64,000 nucleotides of DNA from Streptomyces neyagawaensis (GCF_023516595.1 NZ_JAMGBG010000005.1:186001-250000), one strand, 5' to 3'; positions 17,056 through 25,641 are shown, counted from the first letter of the stretch. The notes: generated by a model not told the origin, from the sequence alone. A program made the numbers and translations.

Positions 17056-18508
17056 GGTTGTTCCATCCGTTCGGTGCGGTGACCGTGTTCTTCACGTCGC
17101 AGTAGAAGTCGAAGCTCCAGGTGCCGCCCTCGCGGCCGACTCCGGAGTGGCGGGAGCCGCCGAAGGGCGCCTGGAGGTCGCGGACGAAGAAGCAGTTGAC
17201 CCAGACCGTGCCCGCGACGAGGCGGGCGGTGACCCGGTCGGCGCGGGCCGGGTCACCGGTGACGAGGGTGGCGGCCAGCCCGAAGCGGGTGTCGTTGGCC
17301 AACCGGACGGCCTCGTCCTCGTCGGTGAACGTCTGCAGGGTGAGGACCGGTCCGAAGACCTCCTCCTGCACGATCTCCGAGTCCTGGGCGACATCGGTGA
17401 GCAGGGTGGGCGCGTAGTACTGGCCGTCTCCCCGGTGCCCGCCGATCACCGCGCGGGCCCCGGCCGTGATCGCGCGCTGCACGAACCCGTCGATCTTCTC
17501 CAGCTGCCGGGGGTGGATGTTGGGCCCGATGTCGGTGGCCTCGTCCCGTGGATCACCCTGCTTCAGCGCGCTCGCCTTCTCGACGAACCGCCGGGTGAAC
17601 TCCTCCGCGATCGACTCCTCGACCAGGAAGCGCGTCGCGGCCAGGCACACCTGCCCGGCGTTGTCGTACTGCTCCACCGCGAGGTCGACGGCAAGGTCCA
17701 GGTCCGCGTCGGCGAACACCAGCAGCGGGGACTTGCCGCCGAGTTCGAGGCTGAGCGGGGTGAGGTGGGCGGCGGCCGATGCGGCGATCCGCCTGGCCGT
17801 GGGCACCGAGCCGGTGAAGCTGATGCGGCGCACGTCCGGGTGCGAGGTGAGGGCGTCGCCGATCTCGGCGCCGTAGCCCTGCACGACGTTCAGCACGCCG
17901 GCCGGCAGTCCCTCCTCGGCGGCGATGTCGGCGAGCAGGGAGGCCGTCAGCGGTGACCACTCGGCGGGCTTCAGCACCACGGTGTCGCCGGCGGCGAGCG
18001 CCGGGGCGACCTTCCACGTGGCGAGCATCAGTGGGGCGTTCCACGGGGTGATCAGGACGCAGGGGCCCGCCGGGTCCCACGACACGTGGTTCGTGTGCCC
18101 GCGCGTCTCGAAGTCCTCGTGCTCCAGCTGGAGCAGCCAGTCCGCGAAGAAGCGGAAGTTGTGCGCCACCCGGGGCATCACGCCGCGCCGGTGGGACCGC
18201 AGCAGGGCTCCGTTGTCGGTGGTCTCGACGACGGCGAGCTCCTCCAGGCGCTTCTCGACCCCGTCGGCGATCGCGTGCAGGATCCGCGCCCGCTCCGCCC
18301 GCGAGGTCGCGGCCCACCGGGGGAACGCGGCCTTCGCGGCGGCGACGGCGGCCTCGGCCTCGGCGGGCCCACCGCGGGCGATCTCGCCGAGCACGGCGCC
18401 GTCGATGGGGGAGTGGTCGGGGAAGGTGTCGGGGGAGGCGACGCGTTGGCCGCCGATCCAGTGCCGGGTGTCGACGGAGACTCCGCCGACGACGATCTTG
18501 TCAGACAT
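17048..18508 (-). CDS. aldehyde dehydrogenase, 5-carboxymethyl-2-hydroxymuconate semialdehyde dehydrogenase-like (HpaE)
   Basis: A 486-residue NAD+-dependent dehydrogenase. Motifs are VLITPWNAPLMLATWKVAPALAAG, ISFTGSVPTARRIA, LELGGKSPLLVFADADLD, catalytic Cys in YDNAGQVCLAATRFLV, and the end block PFGGSRHSGVGREGGTWSFDFYCDVKN. That end block is closer to HpaE/DmpC-type semialdehyde dehydrogenases than to PuuC. ATG 18508 was chosen over an upstream frame because family similarity starts there; the ribosome site (AAAGGA) is distant. The gene overlaps the dioxygenase by 8 nt. It would oxidise the ring-fission semialdehyde. Confidence 0.9.
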   Translation of the reverse strand: MSDKIVVGGVSVDTRHWIGGQRVASPDTFPDHSPIDGAVLGEIARGGPAEAEAAVAAAKAAFPRWAATSRAERARILHAIADGVEKRLEELAVVETTDNGALLRSHRRGVMPRVAHNFRFFADWLLQLEHEDFETRGHTNHVSWDPAGPCVLITPWNAPLMLATWKVAPALAAGDTVVLKPAEWSPLTASLLADIAAEEGLPAGVLNVVQGYGAEIGDALTSHPDVRRISFTGSVPTARRIAASAAAHLTPLSLELGGKSPLLVFADADLDLAVDLAVEQYDNAGQVCLAATRFLVEESIAEEFTRRFVEKASALKQGDPRDEATDIGPNIHPRQLEKIDGFVQRAITAGARAVIGGHRGDGQYYAPTLLTDVAQDSEIVQEEVFGPVLTLQTFTDEDEAVRLANDTRFGLAATLVTGDPARADRVTARLVAGTVWVNCFFVRDLQAPFGGSRHSGVGREGGTWSFDFYCDVKNTVTAPNGWNNHG

Positions 18509-18613
18509 GGGGAGGGTGTCCTTTGCAGCGAAGGGGAGGTGCGCCGACCCAGGGGCGCGGGACGGATCGACTTGCGGCTGTGCCGCGTGGGCGCGGCGCG
18601 CCACGGGCGGCCC

Positions 18614-18675
18614 GCCGGGCTCAAACGCCGGGCTCAAACGCCGGGCTCAAACGCCGGGCTCAAACGCCGGGCTCA
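18614..18675. repeat. four tandem 13-bp repeats (GCCGGGCTCAAAC) plus a partial copy
   Basis: Units start at 18614, 18627, 18640 and 18653, and a partial unit runs from 18666 into the stop codon of the acetoacetate decarboxylase-family gene. Each unit contains GGGCTCAAA, the right half of the 21017 operator, but also resembles the dispersed CAAACGCCGG element common in Streptomyces intergenic DNA. The array sits in the only large gap (164 nt) of the operon and could affect expression of the downstream dehydrogenase and dioxygenase. Confidence 0.75.
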
Positions 18676-19485
18676 GTCGGCCGCTGCTCCCGACATCCCG
18701 GACTCCAGCAGCCGCCCGCCGTCCCACACCACGCCGACCTGCCGGTAGTACGCGGCGATCGGCTCCTCCACCGTCAGCCGCGCCAACTCCTCCGTCGGCG
18801 CCTCGAACAGCTCCAGCTCCGCGTCGCCGACCCAGGGCTGCCCGCCCTCGAAGGAGGCCGCGCCGGACTCGATCAGCTCGTCCAGCGCCAGTCCCTTCCC
18901 CTTCTCGATCGACGGCAGCCACCGGTGGTGGGCCATGGGGTGGGCGTTGACGAAGCCGTTCGTCTCCGACGGCTCCCGCAGCGTCACCACCGTCTGGGCG
19001 AGCCGCCGGTCCGCCGCGGCGAGCGTCGCCCCGAAGCGGGCCCCCGCCTCGATCCGCGGAGCGGGCCCGTACGGATGGGGCCGCGTCTGGTGGATGGACC
19101 CGAGCTTCTTCGGGTAGCCCTGGTGCAGCCCGCGGGCGATCGCGAAGTCCTTGTCGACCCAGATGTACACGCACCGCGAGTAGGTCCGCCCCTGGTACGA
19201 GCACCGGACGACCGCGAAGGCCTCCTTGTACTGGGAGAGCACCGGGTCGAGCAGCTCCGTGCCGGACGCCGAGCAGGACTGCCAGTCGGCCCAGATCAGC
19301 GCCACCGCGCCCGGGTCCTCGTCGGCGAGTTCCAGCGGCTCCGGCAGCAGCTCACGCACCCGTGCCGGGTCCGTGCGGTACTCGACGGTGAGCAGGTCGC
19401 CCGAGTAGCGCCAGGGCGGGGAGGGGATCAGCGACGAGGAGCCCGTCGCCGTCTTGGGGTGGAGAAATCCACGGACGGTCGTCAT
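18673..19485 (-). CDS. acetoacetate decarboxylase-family protein
   Basis: A 270-residue protein of the ADC fold. The region GYPKKLGSIHQTRPHPYGP carries the candidate Schiff-base lysine pair, and RVRELLPEPLELADEDPGAVALIWADW is the usual N-terminal block. Classical ADC decarboxylates acetoacetate, but many homologues in catabolic and biosynthetic clusters catalyse other imine-dependent steps (aldol, dehydration, decarboxylation). No dedicated isomerase, hydratase or aldolase gene of the lower homoprotocatechuate pathway is visible nearby, so this enzyme may cover one of those steps. It follows the reductase gene by 14 nt. Confidence 0.85.
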   Translation of the reverse strand: MTTVRGFLHPKTATGSSSLIPSPPWRYSGDLLTVEYRTDPARVRELLPEPLELADEDPGAVALIWADWQSCSASGTELLDPVLSQYKEAFAVVRCSYQGRTYSRCVYIWVDKDFAIARGLHQGYPKKLGSIHQTRPHPYGPAPRIEAGARFGATLAAADRRLAQTVVTLREPSETNGFVNAHPMAHHRWLPSIEKGKGLALDELIESGAASFEGGQPWVGDAELELFEAPTEELARLTVEEPIAAYYRQVGVVWDGGRLLESGMSGAAAD

Positions 19486-19499
19486 GGTGAGGCGGTTCC

Positions 19500-20699
19500 T
19501 TACGCGGTGAGGGCGGGCTGCTTCAGGAGGTCGGCGCGGTGGCGGGCGGCGGCGGAGGCGATGGCCGGGCCGCCGAGGGCGACGACACCGACCAGCCGGT
19601 CGTCGCGGTGGTAGCCGACCAGGACGTCCCCGGCCGGGTCGCCCTCCAGGACACGTACGTCGTCCTTGCCGAGGGCGGGTGCGCCGAAGGACTGGAGCCG
19701 GAAGTCGTGCTGGTCGCTCCAGAAGGTGGGCAGCGGCGCGAACGGCGCGGGCGTGGCGCCGGTGAGGACCTTGGCCGCGTGCTTGGCGGTGTCGGTGGGG
19801 ATGCACCAGTGCTCGACCCGGCGCGGTACGCCGTCGTAGCGGGCGTTGGGAAAGCGCGCCACGTCGCCCACCGCGACGACCTCCGGCCGTCCGCCGACCC
19901 GCAGCTGCTCGTCGGTGAGCACTCCGTCGGTCAGGTCGAGGCCGTTGCCGCCCAGCCACTCGGTGTTGGCGAGCGACCCGACCGACTCCACCACCACGTC
20001 GGCGGGCAGCACGGTCCCGTCGTCGAGGATCACCCCGGTGACATGGTCCTCGCCCGCGAAGCCGGCGACGCCGGTCCCGAGGGCGAAGCGCACACCGCGC
20101 TCCTCGTGCCGGGCCAGCAGCGCGCTGCCGAGCAGCTCGCCGAGCGGGCCGACCATGGGCAGCGGCAGCGGATCGACGACGGTCACCTCGGTGACACCGA
20201 GGCCGACGGCGGTCGCGGCCACCTCGCAGCCGATGAACCCGGCGCCGACGACGACCACCCGGGCGCCGGGCCGGGTCAGCTCCCCCCTTAGGCCCTGCGC
20301 GTCGGCGAGGGTGCGGACCGTGTGGCGTCCGGCGAGGGGGCCGGGGCAGCGCAGCCGCCGGGGCCGCATCCCGGTGGCGGCCACCAGCCCGTCGTACGAC
20401 AGCTCCGAGCCGTCGTCGAGGACGACGGTCCGCTCGGCGAGGCGGGACGCGACGACCCTGGTGCCGAGGCGCCACTCCACGTCGGCCACGCTCGCGCGGG
20501 GCCGGAAGGCGAGGGACGCGAAGGGCGCCTTCCCGGCCAGCACCTCCTTGGAGAGCGGGGGCCGGTTGTAGGGCATGTGGGGCTCGTCGCCGACGAGCGT
20601 GATCGCCCCGGTCCAGCCGGCCGCGCGCAACTGCTCGGCGGCGCGCAGACCGGCCATGGAGGCGCCGGCGACGACGACGCGTGCGCTGGTGGAAGCCAT
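19500..20699 (-). CDS. NAD(P)H:ferredoxin reductase, FAD-dependent (rubredoxin/putidaredoxin reductase type)
   Basis: A 399-residue FAD enzyme. It has an FAD-binding ARVVVAGASMAGLRAAEQLR (GxSxxG variant), NAD(P)-binding ARVVVVGAGFIGCEVAATAVGLG, TDGVLTDEQLRVGG and the second FAD motif EVVAVGDVARFPN. This is the architecture of reductases that pass electrons from NAD(P)H to a small ferredoxin and then to a P450 or dioxygenase. GAGG lies 8 nt before ATG 20699. The ferredoxin gene is only 2 nt upstream and the P450 is divergently encoded, giving a complete three-component monooxygenase. Confidence 0.92.
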   Translation of the reverse strand: MASTSARVVVAGASMAGLRAAEQLRAAGWTGAITLVGDEPHMPYNRPPLSKEVLAGKAPFASLAFRPRASVADVEWRLGTRVVASRLAERTVVLDDGSELSYDGLVAATGMRPRRLRCPGPLAGRHTVRTLADAQGLRGELTRPGARVVVVGAGFIGCEVAATAVGLGVTEVTVVDPLPLPMVGPLGELLGSALLARHEERGVRFALGTGVAGFAGEDHVTGVILDDGTVLPADVVVESVGSLANTEWLGGNGLDLTDGVLTDEQLRVGGRPEVVAVGDVARFPNARYDGVPRRVEHWCIPTDTAKHAAKVLTGATPAPFAPLPTFWSDQHDFRLQSFGAPALGKDDVRVLEGDPAGDVLVGYHRDDRLVGVVALGGPAIASAAARHRADLLKQPALTA

Positions 20700-20701
20700 G
20701 G

Positions 20702-20890
20702 TCAGGCCTCGATCCGGATGGCCTGGAGCGGACAGACGTCGGCGGCTTCCTCGACCTCGTCGAGCAGCGCGTCGTCGGGGTCGCTGACGTAGGCCAGCCG
20801 CCCGTTCGCGTCCAGCTGGAAGACCTCGGGGGCGGCGAAAACGCACTGGCCGTGGTCCTGGCACTTGTTCATGTCGACGACGACCTTCAT
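20702..20890 (-). CDS. small P450-type ferredoxin, single [3Fe-4S]/[4Fe-4S] cluster
   Basis: A 62-residue ferredoxin, first gene of the minus-strand operon. Ligands are read as C10 in MNKCQDHGQCVFAAPEVFQL, with histidine in the second position (CxxHxxC), then C16 and the late cysteine in AADVCPLQAIRIEA. A three-cysteine pattern with His at the usual second ligand is typical of [3Fe-4S] ferredoxins that feed actinobacterial P450s. ATG 20890 follows a GAGGA-like site. It would carry electrons from the adjacent reductase to the P450 encoded at 22434. Confidence 0.93.
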   Translation of the reverse strand: MKVVVDMNKCQDHGQCVFAAPEVFQLDANGRLAYVSDPDDALLDEVEEAADVCPLQAIRIEA

Positions 20891-21057
20891 GGCCGGTCCT
20901 CCTCAGGTCATTTGGCTTCAAACAACATAGGAAGCCGCACACCCCTGGTCAATACCTGTCCAGCTGGATAATTTTTTGGCCTCAGCCCCTTGCGGGCCGC
21001 TGGACCCCTTCTTATCGTTTGGGCTCAAATCATCTGCCTGCCGCCGAGGAGACAACG
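20891..21057. promoter_or_regulatory. divergent promoter region with two operator-like sites
   Basis: This 167-nt region separates the ferredoxin operon (minus) from the glutamine synthetase-like operon (plus). ATTTGGCTTCAAAC (20910-20923) lies 20 nt before the ferredoxin start, and GTTTGGGCTCAAAT (21017-21030) lies 27 nt before the GTG at 21058. Both are TTTG-N4-CAAA near-palindromes, and a related site precedes the permease at 14339. An AT-rich patch (GGATAATTTTTTGG, about 20970) lies between them, probably a promoter core. The placement fits repression of both directions by one TetR regulator. Confidence 0.65.
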
Positions 21058-22413
21058 GTGAGCGCATCCCCAACACCGGACATTCGTCAGCACCAGGAGC
21101 GGCTCGCCGCCGAGGGCATCGACGTGGTCCGCGTGACCTACCCCGATCTCATCGGCACCGACCGCGCCCGGGACGTCCTGCTCGACAGCCTCCCCACGGC
21201 CTACGCACACGGCCTCACCTTCTGTCGGGCCGTCTACCACACCTCCCCCCAGGGGGATGTCGTCCCGGTGCCCGGCGGCCTCGACGCGGGGCTGCCCGAC
21301 ATCCACGTACGACCGGACCTCGACACCCTGGTCCCGCTGCCGTGGGAACCCGGCGTCGCCTCCTGCCTCGGGGAGACCGTCGACCCGGCCACCGGGTCAC
21401 CCGCCCCCGAGTCGCCCCGCGACCTGCTGCGCACCGTGCTCGCCCGCTGCGCCGAACAGGGTCTGACCCCGATCGTCGGACCCGAGCTGGAGTACTTCCT
21501 GTGCGACGAGGACCCGGCGTCCCCGAGCGGCTGGAAGCGCTACTCGGGTGCGGCCGGAGTCGTCTACACCGCCGGCCTGCGCGCCGACCCCGACAACCAT
21601 CTGCTGCGCACCCTGCGCCACCTCCGCGACCTGCGGATCGGCGCCACCAACGGCAACCACGAGTTCGACGGCGGGCAGTTCGAGATCAACCTCGACCACT
21701 CCGAGGCGCTGTCGGCCGCCGACCGGTCCTTCCGCTTCAAGGCCGCCGTCAAGGAGCTCGCCCGCAAGGAGGGCCGACTCGCCACCTTCATGGCCAAGCC
21801 GTTCAACGACGCCGGCGGCTCCGGCTTCCACCTCCATCTGTCCTGCGACGACGAGCGCGGGAAGAACGCCTTCGACGACCCGTCCGGCGCCCACGGCCTG
21901 TCCGCCACCGCCCGGCACGCCCTCGCCGGCATCCTCGCCCACGCCCCGGCCCTCGCCGCCCTCGCCAACCCGACGGTCAACTCCTACAAGCGCTTCGGGC
22001 CCGACACCCTCGCGCCCTGGCTGATCGACTGGGGGCTCGACAACCGCAGCGCCATGGTCCGCGTCCCGCCGGAGCGCGGTTCCGGCGCCCGGCTCGAACT
22101 GCGGCTCGGCGACGCCAGCGCCAACCCGTACCTGCTGATCGCGGGCACCGTCGCCGCCGCGCTCCTCGGAGTCCGGGCGGGCGAGGAACCCCCCGCCCCG
22201 CTGGAGGGCTACGGCTACGACACCGCCCGCTCGGCCGTCCTGCCCATGAACCTGTCCGACGCCCTCGACGCGCTGGAGGCGGACACCGCCCTCACCGAGG
22301 TCCTCGGCAAGGACTTCACCACCTCGTACCTCGGCTACAAGCGCAACGAGGTCGAACGCTTCCACCGGCACGTCACCGACTGGGAGTTCACCGAGTACGC
22401 CTACCACCTGTGA
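21058..22413 (+). CDS. glutamine synthetase-family gamma-glutamyl-amine ligase (PuuA/GlnA4-like)
   Basis: A 451-residue member of the glutamine synthetase superfamily. Motifs are the active-site TPIVGPELEYFLCD (metal Glu), NGNHEFDGGQFEINLDHSEAL, AKPFNDAGGSGFHLHLS (ATP/Glu loop) and RLELRLGDASANPYLLIAG. Dedicated glutamine synthetases have different loops; catabolic homologues (PuuA, IpuC, TdnQ, GlnA4) join glutamate to an amine. GTG 21058 has GAGGAGA 6 nt upstream, and the operator at 21017 lies just before it. The P450 gene follows 20 nt later. With the PuuD-like hydrolase it implies a gamma-glutamylated intermediate; the amine is unknown. Confidence 0.9.
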   Translation: MSASPTPDIRQHQERLAAEGIDVVRVTYPDLIGTDRARDVLLDSLPTAYAHGLTFCRAVYHTSPQGDVVPVPGGLDAGLPDIHVRPDLDTLVPLPWEPGVASCLGETVDPATGSPAPESPRDLLRTVLARCAEQGLTPIVGPELEYFLCDEDPASPSGWKRYSGAAGVVYTAGLRADPDNHLLRTLRHLRDLRIGATNGNHEFDGGQFEINLDHSEALSAADRSFRFKAAVKELARKEGRLATFMAKPFNDAGGSGFHLHLSCDDERGKNAFDDPSGAHGLSATARHALAGILAHAPALAALANPTVNSYKRFGPDTLAPWLIDWGLDNRSAMVRVPPERGSGARLELRLGDASANPYLLIAGTVAAALLGVRAGEEPPAPLEGYGYDTARSAVLPMNLSDALDALEADTALTEVLGKDFTTSYLGYKRNEVERFHRHVTDWEFTEYAYHL

Positions 22414-22433
22414 CGTCCAGGAGAACCAAGACC

Positions 22434-23732
22434 ATGACGACTTCCGCCCACCTCCCCTCCGTTCGCGAGGCCCTCCAGGAGCCCCTGCCACTGGCCGACG
22501 TGGACCTCGCCGACCTCGGCAACTTCACCGACGGCGTCACCCCCTGGCGCATGTTCCACACCCTGCGCCACGAGGACCCGGTGCACTGGCAGCCCGAGGA
22601 CGCCCCCAACTCCGGCTTCTGGGCCGTCACCCGGCACGCCGACATCGCCCGGGTCGACCGGGACGCCGAGACGTTCACCTCGACCAGGTTCGTCAACCTG
22701 GAGGAGGTCGACGACGACCAGATCAAGACCCGTGCCTCCATCCTGGAGATGGACGGCGTACGCCACCGCGCGCTGCGCAGCGTGATCCAGCGGCAGTTCG
22801 GCGCGGGCGTGATCAACGGCTACACCGACTTCCTGCGCGGTCTGACGGCCACCACGCTGGACGCGGCCCTGGCGAAGGGCACCTTCGACTTCGTCGCCGA
22901 TGTCTCCGCGGACTTCCCCATCAACGTCCTCGCCCGGCTGCTGGACGTGCCGCCGGAGGACAACCAGAAGCTCATCGACTGGGGCAACCGCATCATCGGC
23001 AACACCGACCCCGACTACGCGGACGTCCTGCTGCACAGCGAGGAGAGCGAGAAGTACCGGCATCTGCCGTTCCGTTCGCCCGCCTCGGTGGAGGTCTTCG
23101 AGTACGGCCGCGAACTGGCCCGGCAGCGGCGCGGCGGTGACGGCACCGACCTGGTGTCCCGCCTGGTCAACGCCGCCCCCCGCGACGGGGTCCCGCTCTC
23201 CGCGCAGGACTTCGACAACTACTTCCTGCTGCTGGTGGTGGCCGGCAACGAGACCACCCGCCACACCATCTCCCACTCCATGCTGGCCCTGCTCCAGCAC
23301 CCCGAGCAGCTCGCCCGCCTCCAGGAGGACCCGTCGCTGATCCCGGTCGCGGTCGAGGAGTTCCTGCGCTGGGCGTCGCCCGTCTACCACTTCCGCCGCA
23401 CCGCGACCCGGGACGTGGAGCTGGGCGGCAAGCACATCAAGGAGGGCGAGAAGGTCGTCATGTGGTTCGCCTCCGGCAACCGCGACGAGGAGGTCTTCGG
23501 CAACCCGTACGACTTCGACGTGGCCCGGCAGAACAACGACCACGTCACCTTCGGCAAGGGCAGCCCACACCTGTGCCTCGGCAATCTGCTGGCCCGCACC
23601 GAGATCCGCATCATGTTCGAGGAGTTGATCCCCCGACTCGCCGACATCCGGCTCGCCGGTGACGTCCCGCGCGTGCGGTCCAACTTCGTCAACGGCATCA
23701 AGAAGCTGCCGGTCGAGGTGACCCTGGACTGA
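22434..23732 (+). CDS. cytochrome P450, CYP125/124/142-like group
   Basis: A 432-residue soluble P450. The I-helix reads VVAGNETTRH (AGNETT at 270-275, with Asn where His is common), the ExxR is EFLR (309-312), and the heme loop FGKGSPHLCLG puts the thiolate at Cys381. The extra residue in the loop and the region GEKVVMWFASGNRDEEVFGNPYDFDV resemble the CYP124/125/142 group, which hydroxylates sterol side chains or fatty acids. Here it sits 20 nt behind a gamma-glutamyl ligase and opposite its own ferredoxin and reductase, so an amine-derived or aromatic substrate is more likely. That substrate is inference. Confidence 0.92.
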   Translation: MTTSAHLPSVREALQEPLPLADVDLADLGNFTDGVTPWRMFHTLRHEDPVHWQPEDAPNSGFWAVTRHADIARVDRDAETFTSTRFVNLEEVDDDQIKTRASILEMDGVRHRALRSVIQRQFGAGVINGYTDFLRGLTATTLDAALAKGTFDFVADVSADFPINVLARLLDVPPEDNQKLIDWGNRIIGNTDPDYADVLLHSEESEKYRHLPFRSPASVEVFEYGRELARQRRGGDGTDLVSRLVNAAPRDGVPLSAQDFDNYFLLLVVAGNETTRHTISHSMLALLQHPEQLARLQEDPSLIPVAVEEFLRWASPVYHFRRTATRDVELGGKHIKEGEKVVMWFASGNRDEEVFGNPYDFDVARQNNDHVTFGKGSPHLCLGNLLARTEIRIMFEELIPRLADIRLAGDVPRVRSNFVNGIKKLPVEVTLD

Positions 23733-23752
23733 CGGTCATGGGACGTCTCCTC

Positions 23753-23790
23753 CCGGCTGAGCGGGTGGCGTGTGTCCCCGGCTCAGCCGG
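23753..23790. terminator. bidirectional hairpin between convergent genes
   Basis: CCGGCTGAGC (23753-23762) pairs with GCTCAGCCGG (23781-23790) across an 18-nt loop. It lies just after the P450 stop codon and overlaps the last codons of the convergent DUF6215-like gene, so it could end both transcripts. Confidence 0.55.
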
Positions 23791-24514
23791 ACTTCCAGCC
23801 GGGGAGCGTCGGCAGCACCTTCTCGGCGATGCGGAACAGCGCCGCGTCGTCCGGCGGCAGCCGGTCCTCACGCCAGATGACCAGATCGTAGGAATCGCCC
23901 TTGTCCTTGGTGTCGCTCGCCACCAGCAGATGGCGGGCGACACCGCCGGGGCCCGACGTGGCGTCGCCACCGTCGAGCCGGAAGGAGATGGCGATCGTCT
24001 GACCCGAGTAGAGCACCGCCTTGTGTCCCAGGACCGTCCTGGACTGGGCCCCGGCGCCGAGGTAGTCCATCGACTCCGCGACCGGGAGATCGTCGTACGA
24101 CGCCGAGATCTGTACGGTGTGGGACTCCAGTTCGACCTTCGCCTCGGGGGTGATGGTCTTGGTGCCACTGGCCCAGCGGGACTCGCTCTCGCTGCCCGAC
24201 GCGTACTCCGCCTCCTCGAGCGGTGTGCCGACGAGCTTCGGCAGGTCCTTGCGGTTCAGCGCGGCGCACAACTGCGCCCCGGAGACCCGCTTCCTCGGCG
24301 CCGGTGAGGCGTCGTCCGAGGTCGAGCAGGTGGCCGGCCCGCTGTCCGTGCCCGGTCCGGCGAAGGCGTCCTGCAGCCACAGGCCACCGGCCACCACCCC
24401 GAACAGGACGAACGCCAGGATCGCCTGGCCCCACGCCCCCGTGCCCTTCTCGGGCGCCCCTTGACGGTCGTTCATGTCCCCCACGCCGAGGTCCCCCATG
24501 CCTGTGTCCCCCAC
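23783..24514 (-). CDS. membrane-anchored exported protein, DUF6215-like
   Basis: A 243-residue protein with a cytoplasmic N-terminus, one membrane helix at about residues 28-48 (WGQAILAFVLFGVVAGGLWLQ) and an extracytoplasmic domain. The latter opens with RVSGAQLCAALNRKDLPKLVGTP, a block I associate from memory with the Streptomyces DUF6215 family. Two cysteines (in ATCSTS and AQLCAAL) may form a disulfide. The earliest start at 24514 is used; ATG at about 24472 (MNDRQGAPEKG) is an alternative that drops the repetitive MGDxGxGD head. Its role is unknown. Confidence 0.75.
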   Translation of the reverse strand: MGDTGMGDLGVGDMNDRQGAPEKGTGAWGQAILAFVLFGVVAGGLWLQDAFAGPGTDSGPATCSTSDDASPAPRKRVSGAQLCAALNRKDLPKLVGTPLEEAEYASGSESESRWASGTKTITPEAKVELESHTVQISASYDDLPVAESMDYLGAGAQSRTVLGHKAVLYSGQTIAISFRLDGGDATSGPGGVARHLLVASDTKDKGDSYDLVIWREDRLPPDDAALFRIAEKVLPTLPGWKSG

Positions 24515-24618
24515 CCCATGTGCGCGCGCCGTGCGCGCCGGGGGAGCTTAACGGGTGATCGTTCGGCGCGCGGACAATATTGCGATCATGTGATCGCCCC
24601 GTCGAGCGAAGGACCCGT

Positions 24619-25641
24619 ATGACTCAGCAGAGCTCCCTCGGTGTCGCCGTCATCGGCACCGGCCGGATGGGCGCCGACCATGTGCGCCGGATCAACGAGG
24701 TCACCAGCGGCGCCCATGTCGCCGCCGTCGTCGATCTCGACACCGACCGGGCCGAGGCGGTCGCCGCCGGCGTCGGCGGCTGCGCGGCCTTCGCCGACCC
24801 CGCCGAGGCGCTGGCCTCGCCGGGCGTCGACGCCGTGCTCGTCGCCTCGCCGGGCCCGGCCCACGAGGCGGCTCTGCTCACCGCCTTCGCGCACGACCTG
24901 CCCGTCCTGTGCGAGAAGCCCCTCACCCCGGACACCGCCGCCGCGCTCCGCCTGCTGGAGGCCGAACAGCGGCTCGGCCACCGCAGGGTGCAGGTGGGAT
25001 TCATGCGCCGCTACGACCGCGAGTACGTCAGGCTCAAGACTCTGCTGGACAGCGGGGACCTGGGCCGCCCGCTGATGCTGCACAACCGGCACCGCAACCC
25101 CGAGAACCCGCCCGGCTTCACCAGCGCCATGGCCATCAACGACTCCGTGGCCCACGAGATGGACATCACCCGCTGGCTCCTCGGCCAGGAGGTCACCGCC
25201 GTCACCGTGCTGCGCCCCCGGCCGTCCGGGAACGCCCCCGAGGGCCTCGCCGACCCCCAGTTCGTCGTCCTGGAGACCGACGGCGGCGCCCTCTCCGACG
25301 TCGAGATCTACCTCAACGCCCGCTACGGCTACCAGGTCCAGGCCGAGGCCGTCTGCGAGCACGGCACGGCCCGCATCGGCGACGGGCACGACCTGCTCGT
25401 CACCGCGGCGGGACGCTGGGGCGGCACGGTCACCCCCGGCTACCTGGAGCGCTTCGAGGACGCCTACGACCGCGAGGTCCAGGCGTGGGTCGACGCCACC
25501 CGCCGCGGCGAGGTGACCGGACCCGGCATCTGGGACGGGTACGCCGTCGCGGCGATCTGCGAGGCGGCCGTCCGCTCCCAGACAGAGGGGGGCCGCGTCG
25601 AGGTCCACCTCGTCGACCGCCCCGCCTTCTACGGCGCCTGA
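24619..25641 (+). CDS. Gfo/Idh/MocA-family NAD(P)-dependent oxidoreductase
   Basis: A 340-residue sugar/cyclitol dehydrogenase-type protein. The Rossmann motif is [17 protein letters not shown], the EKP motif lies in [14 protein letters not shown], and the catalytic region [13 protein letters not shown] has the family's H-x-x-D pattern. It is closest in style to inositol 2-dehydrogenases (IolG). ATG 24619 is preceded by AAGGA. The SDR gene follows 122 nt later on the same strand, so both may modify one sugar or cyclitol. The substrate cannot be named, and no iol genes are nearby. Confidence 0.9.
   Translation: MTQQSSLGVAVIGTGRMGADHVRRINEVTSGAHVAAVVDLDTDRAEAVAAGVGGCAAFADPAEALASPGVDAVLVASPGPAHEAALLTAFAHDLPVLCEKPLTPDTAAALRLLEAEQRLGHRRVQVGFMRRYDREYVRLKTLLDSGDLGRPLMLHNRHRNPENPPGFTSAMAINDSVAHEMDITRWLLGQEVTAVTVLRPRPSGNAPEGLADPQFVVLETDGGALSDVEIYLNARYGYQVQAEAVCEHGTARIGDGHDLLVTAAGRWGGTVTPGYLERFEDAYDREVQAWVDATRRGEVTGPGIWDGYAVAAICEAAVRSQTEGGRVEVHLVDRPAFYGA

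Noticed and set aside
18614..18675. Tandem 13-mers considered as a CRISPR array
   Set aside because: There are no unique spacers between the units; it is a plain tandem repeat.
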